A program made the translations under genes and the position numbers. Source: Candidatus Omnitrophota bacterium (GTDB taxonomy: Bacteria; Omnitrophota; Koll11; Tantalellales; Tantalellaceae). Taken from it: DNA of 25,313 nucleotides. The first letter of the stretch is position 1, and every line of letters begins with the position of its first letter. The DNA is taken from NCBI GenBank assembly GCA_015231715.1, contig JADGBB010000019.1:1-25313 (forward strand), read 5' to 3'. Below, piece after piece: positions 22,086 to 25,313 of the stretch. The notes under the pieces were generated by a model. The model had not been told where the DNA came from, searched no databases, and saw only the letters and a list, made by a program, of their open reading frames with translations.

Positions 22086-22516
22086 TATTCCACAACTTCT
22101 ATGCTGGCATTTCCCTCAAGCCTTATAACATCATTGTCTGCACGGACCAGGTTGCCGGCAAAAGATACCTTCCTGCCCTCTTTCAAGTCTTCTATTATCC
22201 CTCTATTCTCTTCGGAAATATCCAGACTCAACCGCAATGAACTGTAAATGTTATATTCCTGTAACTTATCGTTTATCGAAATGAAGAATCTGGCATTACC
22301 TTTTTCAAGAGACCCATCTCTATCTTCTTCCACATCGCATATGTAGCCCACCCCTGTTACGGTCTCGCCTTTATGCAGGTCGACAAATTCATTTATCCTG
22401 TATTGCGTTTCATGTGCCAGCACTTTTTCGAGCAGCTGATCATAAAGTTCATTACCCGACGCGCTTGATACAAATATCGGTAATAATATTAAAACTGTAA
22501 AAAATATTGTTCTCAT
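22085..22516 (-). CDS. Small secreted protein with probable OB-like fold
   Basis: A 143-aa protein with a clear signal peptide (IFFTVLILLPIFVSSASG). The mature part has alternating strands: KGETVTGVGYICDVEEDR, NARFFISINDKLQEYNIYSS, GIIEDLKEGRKVSFAGNLVR, and DNDVIRLEGNASIEVVE at the end. This layout, a short N-terminal helix followed by about five strands and ending with a strand after V-x-F-x-G, resembles tRNA_anti-like or OB-fold periplasmic proteins. That similarity is by pattern only. GAGGTGGG precedes the ATG. It is translationally coupled to the radical SAM gene (TAATG), so the two probably belong to one process. Confidence 0.7.
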   Translation of the reverse strand: MRTIFFTVLILLPIFVSSASGNELYDQLLEKVLAHETQYRINEFVDLHKGETVTGVGYICDVEEDRDGSLEKGNARFFISINDKLQEYNIYSSLRLSLDISEENRGIIEDLKEGRKVSFAGNLVRADNDVIRLEGNASIEVVE

Positions 22517-22533
22517 TACCCACCTCTTTTTTA

Positions 22534-22565
22534 AAACTAGTTTTAGTCACTAATTTTTCTAGTTT
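22534..22565. promoter_or_regulatory. Nested inverted repeat upstream of the secreted-protein gene
   Basis: TTAGTCACTAA (22543-22553) is an odd-length palindrome, flanked by AAACTAG (22534-22540) and its complement CTAGTTT (22559-22565). The nested symmetry lies 18-50 bases before the ATG at 22516, where a repressor would act. No good promoter boxes are visible here, so the operator role is a guess. It could also act as a weak terminator of the DUF3185 unit. Confidence 0.4.
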
Positions 22566-22594
22566 CGATTACATTGTCTCGGAAGAAGATCAGC

Positions 22595-22789
22595 TTACTT
22601 TCTAACTAAACCTGCAAACCCTGCTATGACTATGATAGCTCCTGCGATCAAAAGCCAAAGAGCCTTATCTGTAGGCGCACCCGTGAAAAAGCGCGAAATG
22701 TCGGAACTAGCCGAGTGATAGGCGTTAACCCCGAAAACTAACAGCATAACTCCAATAACCGATAAAGCAATACTTACTCTCTGATCCAT
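22595..22789 (-). CDS. DUF3185-family small membrane protein
   Basis: A 64-aa protein with two membrane helices: residues about 6-22 (IALSVIGVMLLVFGVNA) and 44-60 (ALWLLIAGAIIVIAGFAG). The linker SSDISRFFTGAPTDK carries the highly typical S-D-I-S-R-x-F-T-G-x-P-T-D-K signature of DUF3185. The function is unknown; such proteins often sit beside stress-related envelope genes. A ribosome binding site (AAGGAG) is found seven bases before the ATG. It follows the SYLF gene by 14 bases and is probably in the same transcript. Confidence 0.88.
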   Translation of the reverse strand: MDQRVSIALSVIGVMLLVFGVNAYHSASSDISRFFTGAPTDKALWLLIAGAIIVIAGFAGLVRK

Positions 22790-22803
22790 ACAATCTCCTT
22801 AGT

Positions 22804-23502
22804 TTATTTTTTATAGGGATATTTGCCCAGCACATTAAGCAGGTTGTCGGCACTTTTCGGCATCGACGCCTTATTCTCAAGAATTATCTCACGTGCGGAT
22901 AATTTCTTACCGTAAAGAGCTTTGTTCCCGGCGTGATGCTGCGTAATAACATCGCCCACGAGTTTAACACCGGCAAATAGACCACGGCTTCTTGAATAAG
23001 TCAGGATACCCCCTTTGAGTTGGATATCTGTCGACGCGGCGGCTTCTCTGCCTACAGGCCCTGCGGCTACTGCAGCGTCTGCTCCCAGTTTTAGCTTACC
23101 TTTTAAAAGTCCATCCACGGATCTCCTATTCATAATAAGCAGAACAAAATCCGTTCCCTGACCGCCAATTTGCCACCCTAAACTAACACCAGCTATTGCA
23201 AATATCCCTGGCGGCGACCATTGACCGGTTTTTTCTTCACGGACCATTATTATACCCTGGCCGTATTTGCCGCCTATTCCCAAGCCTGCTGAAAGTGTAT
23301 TTGGAAATATTGCTATGGCTTCACAACTACTGAGCAGGTCTTCTGGTATGCTCTGATCCGGCATTTCCTGTACTTCCGATAAAACTCTCCCGGATTCGAT
23401 TACTAGTCCATCCCATTTGTCATCTTCTGCGCGGGCGTTTTCAATAGTTACCCCGCAACATATTGTGAATACCATTATTGCTGATAAAATAATCTTTCGC
23501 AT
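22804..23502 (-). CDS. Exported SYLF (Ysc84-type) lipid-binding-domain protein
   Basis: A 232-aa protein with a signal peptide (ILSAIMVFTICCGVTIENARA). The SYLF domain covers most of the rest: IPEDLLSSCEAIAIFPNTLS, AGLGIGGKYGQGIIMVRE, WSPPGIFAIAGVSLGWQIGG, DFVLLIMNRRSVDGLL, KLGADAAVAAGPVGREA, and the YSRSRGLFAGVKLVGDVI block. Eukaryotic SYLF proteins bind phosphoinositides and actin; bacterial exported ones are widespread but functionally unclear. The start is set at the second of two adjacent ATGs because GGAGG is five bases before it and only two before the first. It is preceded by a strong terminator, so it has its own transcription start, not identified here. Confidence 0.92.
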   Translation of the reverse strand: MRKIILSAIMVFTICCGVTIENARAEDDKWDGLVIESGRVLSEVQEMPDQSIPEDLLSSCEAIAIFPNTLSAGLGIGGKYGQGIIMVREEKTGQWSPPGIFAIAGVSLGWQIGGQGTDFVLLIMNRRSVDGLLKGKLKLGADAAVAAGPVGREAAASTDIQLKGGILTYSRSRGLFAGVKLVGDVITQHHAGNKALYGKKLSAREIILENKASMPKSADNLLNVLGKYPYKK

Positions 23503-23558
23503 CATTTCCTCCGTTTAGCGTTTATCTTTTATTGTTTTTACTATTTACGGTTAAATCG

Positions 23559-23624
23559 AAAAAAAAGGAACTAGGCGGGCATAAAAGGGGGTACTCCTAC
23601 CACCCGCCTACGAAAGTTCCTTTT
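23559..23624 (-). terminator. Rho-independent terminator
   Basis: On the minus strand the outer stem pairs 23615-23624 with 23563-23572 (AAAAGGAACT/AGTTCCTTTT). The inner stem pairs 23603-23609 with 23573-23579 (AGGCGGG/CCCGCCT), with a small bulge. The 3' side runs into eight T. It lies three bases behind the stop of the gene at 23627, ends the GlsB-led transcript and separates it from the SYLF gene. Confidence 0.9.
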
Positions 23625-23626
23625 CT

Positions 23627-24340
23627 CTACTTCTTTATTACAGTCGTACTTGTTGTCGTTGTTGTTGTCGTCATACTCTTATTCACAGGAACCGCTGTTA
23701 TTTGGGTAATGGCCTCGGCATGCCTTGCGCCGTCTCCAACCCAATATTGCACATTAATTATATCCCCGGGAGTTAACACGATCCGTACCGGCTCCATACT
23801 CGGGGCTTTCATGACAGTAATTTGTCTAGGGTCAAATACAAAATATAACAGATCGAACTTTCCGTCTTCGCCCTGCAAAGGTCTCTTTTCGATAAGGAGT
23901 GTCCCGTTTATGCCGTCTATAGACTCAAGTTCACCTGTTACTTCCTGAAGAACTAGTTCAGCCATAGGAAATGCAATTATCTTTGTAGCAACCGTAGGAT
24001 CCCTCCAGTTACCCTGTATCCAGTTGAATTCAACCGTAACATGTTGGCCCCTTTTCAAGTCCTTAATAGTAAGGAATTTTAAGTCCTGAGGATCGGTTAC
24101 GATAGTCGCTTCCTGATTTATTCTGAATTCTGTCGGGTATCTTCGTTTTTGAGTTTCCTCTCCTTCCAGCCTTAATTCACCAAGTTTCGCGTCCACATAC
24201 GCGATCTCGCCTGAAACACTGCGAAGCCTGAGCTCCGATTCGTCTGTTGTAGCGGCATACGAGCATGCTGCCCCGCCCAGCGATAAAACTACCGCAAACG
24301 CGACTACTATTCTTAACGCATTTTTTTTCATGATAACCAT
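23627..24340 (-). CDS. Exported protein of unknown function with Thr-rich tail
   Basis: A 237-aa protein. The signal peptide (LRIVVAFAVVLSLGGAACSY) is probably cut after SYA; the Cys is not in a standard lipobox. The mature part has two related beta-rich segments: VSGEIAYVDAKLGELRLEGE and, later, VTGELESIDGINGTLLIEKR. Each begins V-(S/T)-G-E, as in repeats of DUF5666/OB-like periplasmic proteins. Between them lies IKDLKRGQHVTVEFNW, and after them LTPGDIINVQYWVGDG. The C-terminus is a low-complexity Thr run and VIKK. I do not recognise a named family. GGAG lies seven bases before the ATG; the gene follows glsB by 16 bases and ends at a strong terminator. Confidence 0.75.
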   Translation of the reverse strand: MVIMKKNALRIVVAFAVVLSLGGAACSYAATTDESELRLRSVSGEIAYVDAKLGELRLEGEETQKRRYPTEFRINQEATIVTDPQDLKFLTIKDLKRGQHVTVEFNWIQGNWRDPTVATKIIAFPMAELVLQEVTGELESIDGINGTLLIEKRPLQGEDGKFDLLYFVFDPRQITVMKAPSMEPVRIVLTPGDIINVQYWVGDGARHAEAITQITAVPVNKSMTTTTTTTSTTVIKK

Positions 24341-24356
24341 AAATACTCTCCTTTGC

Positions 24357-24626
24357 TTATACTCTTGCTTGCCTCACAACGAAGCGAGTCACTCCCACTA
24401 AAACCAAAGCACCCGCAAGCGCCACCAAAAATGCACCCGCAGTACTACTTGTGTATAATCCGATCATTCCGGCGATCCATCCGCCGAGCATTGCTCCGAC
24501 TATACCTATAACAATATCACCTAAAATCCCAAACCCCCTTCCGGTCATAATAATCCCCGCTAACCATCCAATTACACCGCCGATGATCAAAAACCAGATC
24601 CAATACACTAAACTATTAGTATCCAT
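24357..24626 (-). CDS. GlsB/YeaQ/YmgE-family stress-response membrane protein
   Basis: An 89-aa protein with three membrane helices and the family's glycine zippers: WFLIIGGVIGWLAGIIM, GFGILGDIVIGIVGAMLGGW and AGAFLVALAGALVLVGVTR. The G-x-I-x-G-W-L-A-G...G-I-x-G-D-I-x-x-G-x-x-G-A-x-x-G-G-W pattern is diagnostic of transglycosylase-associated (GlsB/YeaQ) proteins. They are induced in general stress in other bacteria, but no biochemical activity is proven. The ATG at 24624-24626 is taken because GGAGGGGAG lies just before it; an upstream in-frame ATG five codons earlier lacks a site. It is the first gene after the promoter at 24693-24721. Confidence 0.9.
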   Translation of the reverse strand: MDTNSLVYWIWFLIIGGVIGWLAGIIMTGRGFGILGDIVIGIVGAMLGGWIAGMIGLYTSSTAGAFLVALAGALVLVGVTRFVVRQARV

Positions 24627-24692
24627 TCTCCCCTCCTTCACTTTTTAAAATCCCCGTTTCAATCTTTTACTCACACCTATTATTCAACTACG

Positions 24693-24721
24693 ATTGTAGT
24701 CCTTTCAAAAAAAGCCGTCAA
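24693..24721 (-). promoter_or_regulatory. Sigma-70-type promoter of the GlsB transcript
   Basis: On the minus strand TTGACG (24716-24721) and TACAAT (24693-24698) are spaced by exactly 17 bases; each box matches five of six consensus bases. Transcription would start near 24686, leaving a leader of about 60 bases before the ATG at 24626. Confidence 0.75.
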
Positions 24722-24795
24722 TTGAACTTGGGTATAATAGGTAGGTTCAGAGAGTAAAACAAAATCAATAAATAAAATTATATTTAGATCTCGTA

Positions 24796-24861
24796 CCGAA
24801 AAATTTTCGGGTCCTGCCATCGTTCCAACTTTGTGTGTATTAAAAAAATACACACAAAGTT
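24796..24861. repeat. Two adjacent perfect inverted repeats
   Basis: CCGAAAAATTTTCGG (24796-24810) is a 7-bp-arm palindrome. A second hairpin pairs AACTTTGTGTGTATT (24827-24841) with its complement at 24847-24861 around five A: 15 perfect base pairs. Neither is followed by a T-run on either strand, so they are not classic terminators. Confidence 0.85.
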
Positions 24862-24965
24862 TTCACCATGTCACCCAAAAATTTTTTAGCACTCATCTTG
24901 ATTGTTAAAACCGTTCGACGTTCGTACTTTCGCTCGTTCGCACTTAAATACTTCGCATCGAGCTA

Positions 24966-25170
24966 GGATGAGGCAGTTAGTACATTTTCTGATGATTAGG
25001 GAGCTATAGGCATTTTTCGATTCTTTTTTAACAATTACCAATCCCGCTGTCGATTGCTTCGAAAAGCAGCGAAGCTGCTTGGAGAATGCATGAGTTAGCG
25101 GGGTTAAAAAAGGATTGAAAAATGCCGTTGTTTAGCTCCCGTGTCAGAAAATGTACTAACTGCCTCATCC
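24966..25170. mobile_element. 205-bp MITE-like element with 27-bp perfect terminal inverted repeats
   Basis: Arms 24966-24992 and 25144-25170 are perfect reverse complements of 27 bases (outer sequence GGATGAGGCAGTTAGTACAT). Inside, further pairs continue in order: GGGAGCTA (24999-25006) with 25133-25140, GCATTTTTC (25010-25018) with 25117-25125, TTTTTTAAC (25024-25032) with 25103-25111, CCCGCT (25043-25048) with 25097-25102, and an apical AAGCAGC/GCTGCTT hairpin around 25064-25080. No coding sequence is inside. The whole element folds into one long hairpin. No target-site duplication is evident at the edges, so mobility is inferred from structure only. Confidence 0.7.
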
Positions 25171-25313
25171 GTGCGCCATGAGTCAGCTATGAAAAAGCAT
25201 GTCAAGAATAAATAGTTCTCCTGTCTGCAAAAAAAAGTATTTTGCATGCTTCCTCCCGGTACTAGCTACCTCGAGCGATCTAAACAGTTCTTTTATTATC
25301 ACTTCTGTTTACT

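Larger units (their letters stand above)
24627..25313. other. Non-coding right end of the window
   Basis: These 687 bases hold the GlsB promoter, two hairpins and the MITE-like element, listed separately. Between 24907 and 24960 there is a TTCG-rich stretch (TTCG at 24913, 24920, 24929, 24936 and 24955 approximately) without further meaning that I can see. A short minus-strand frame at 25104-25247 is discussed under rejected items. No convincing gene, RNA or tRNA was found. Confidence 0.6.

Noticed and set aside
25104..25247. 47-codon minus-strand frame with GGGAGG four bases before its ATG
   Set aside because: It runs through one arm of the MITE-like element and has no recognisable features; the binding site is probably chance. 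Conservation could revive it.

Overview
The window is AT-rich chromosomal DNA from a Gram-negative (diderm) bacterium. The evidence for an outer membrane is a TolC-type outer-membrane factor with an RND pump, plus several proteins with export signals. The mixture of genes is compatible with an uncultured lineage such as Candidatus Omnitrophota: an exported protein-kinase-like protein, small stress membrane proteins, a PAS/GAF histidine kinase, a B12-binding radical SAM protein, and repeats of the GGGGTCAGACCC type in the spacers. That placement is an inference from gene content only; no rRNA or ribosomal protein gene is present.

Region 1 (1-3184) is a decayed, repeat-rich island. It holds the start of a truncated minus-strand gene, a GGGGTC-type repeat array with a 116-bp tandem duplication, a broken ubiE/menG methyltransferase, a frameshifted transposase remnant, and a complete IS110-family element of the IS1111 type (about 1630-3172). 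This element has interrupted a GGGGTCTGACCCC palindrome just behind the RND pump gene. Its 423-bp 3' non-coding end folds into several good hairpins whose loops carry the two target halves and donor-end sequence, as expected for a bridge/seek RNA. Joining its two ends would build a near-consensus promoter.

Region 2 (3185-9271) is a tetR-tolC-adaptor-RND operon read leftwards from one operator/promoter. The pump lacks the usual TM4 Asp pair and the adaptor is unusually small. A 55-aa two-helix membrane protein and an inverted repeat lie beside it. Region 3 (9474-12726) is an MFS transporter followed by a protein-kinase-like protein with an N-terminal export signal. Region 4 (12812-17918) is an overlapping osmotic-stress operon: GH15 glucosidase/trehalase, MscS channel, OtsA and OtsB. 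Region 5 (18045-22516) holds a soluble histidine kinase with the relic of a receiver domain, a radical SAM protein and a small secreted protein. Region 6 (22595-24626) is an envelope/stress set: a GlsB/YeaQ protein, an exported protein of unknown function, a SYLF protein and a DUF3185 protein. Region 7 (24627-25313) has no convincing gene but contains a good promoter, a hairpin and a 205-bp MITE-like element with 27-bp perfect terminal inverted repeats.

From 3185 leftwards to 24626 every intact gene is on the minus strand. Short repeats of related design (GGGGTCAGACCC, GGGGTCAGCCCT, GGGTCRTGTCTACA, GGGGACAGACAC) recur immediately behind stop codons. They resemble REP-like elements mobilised in trans, and the IS1111 element appears to use one of them as its insertion target.
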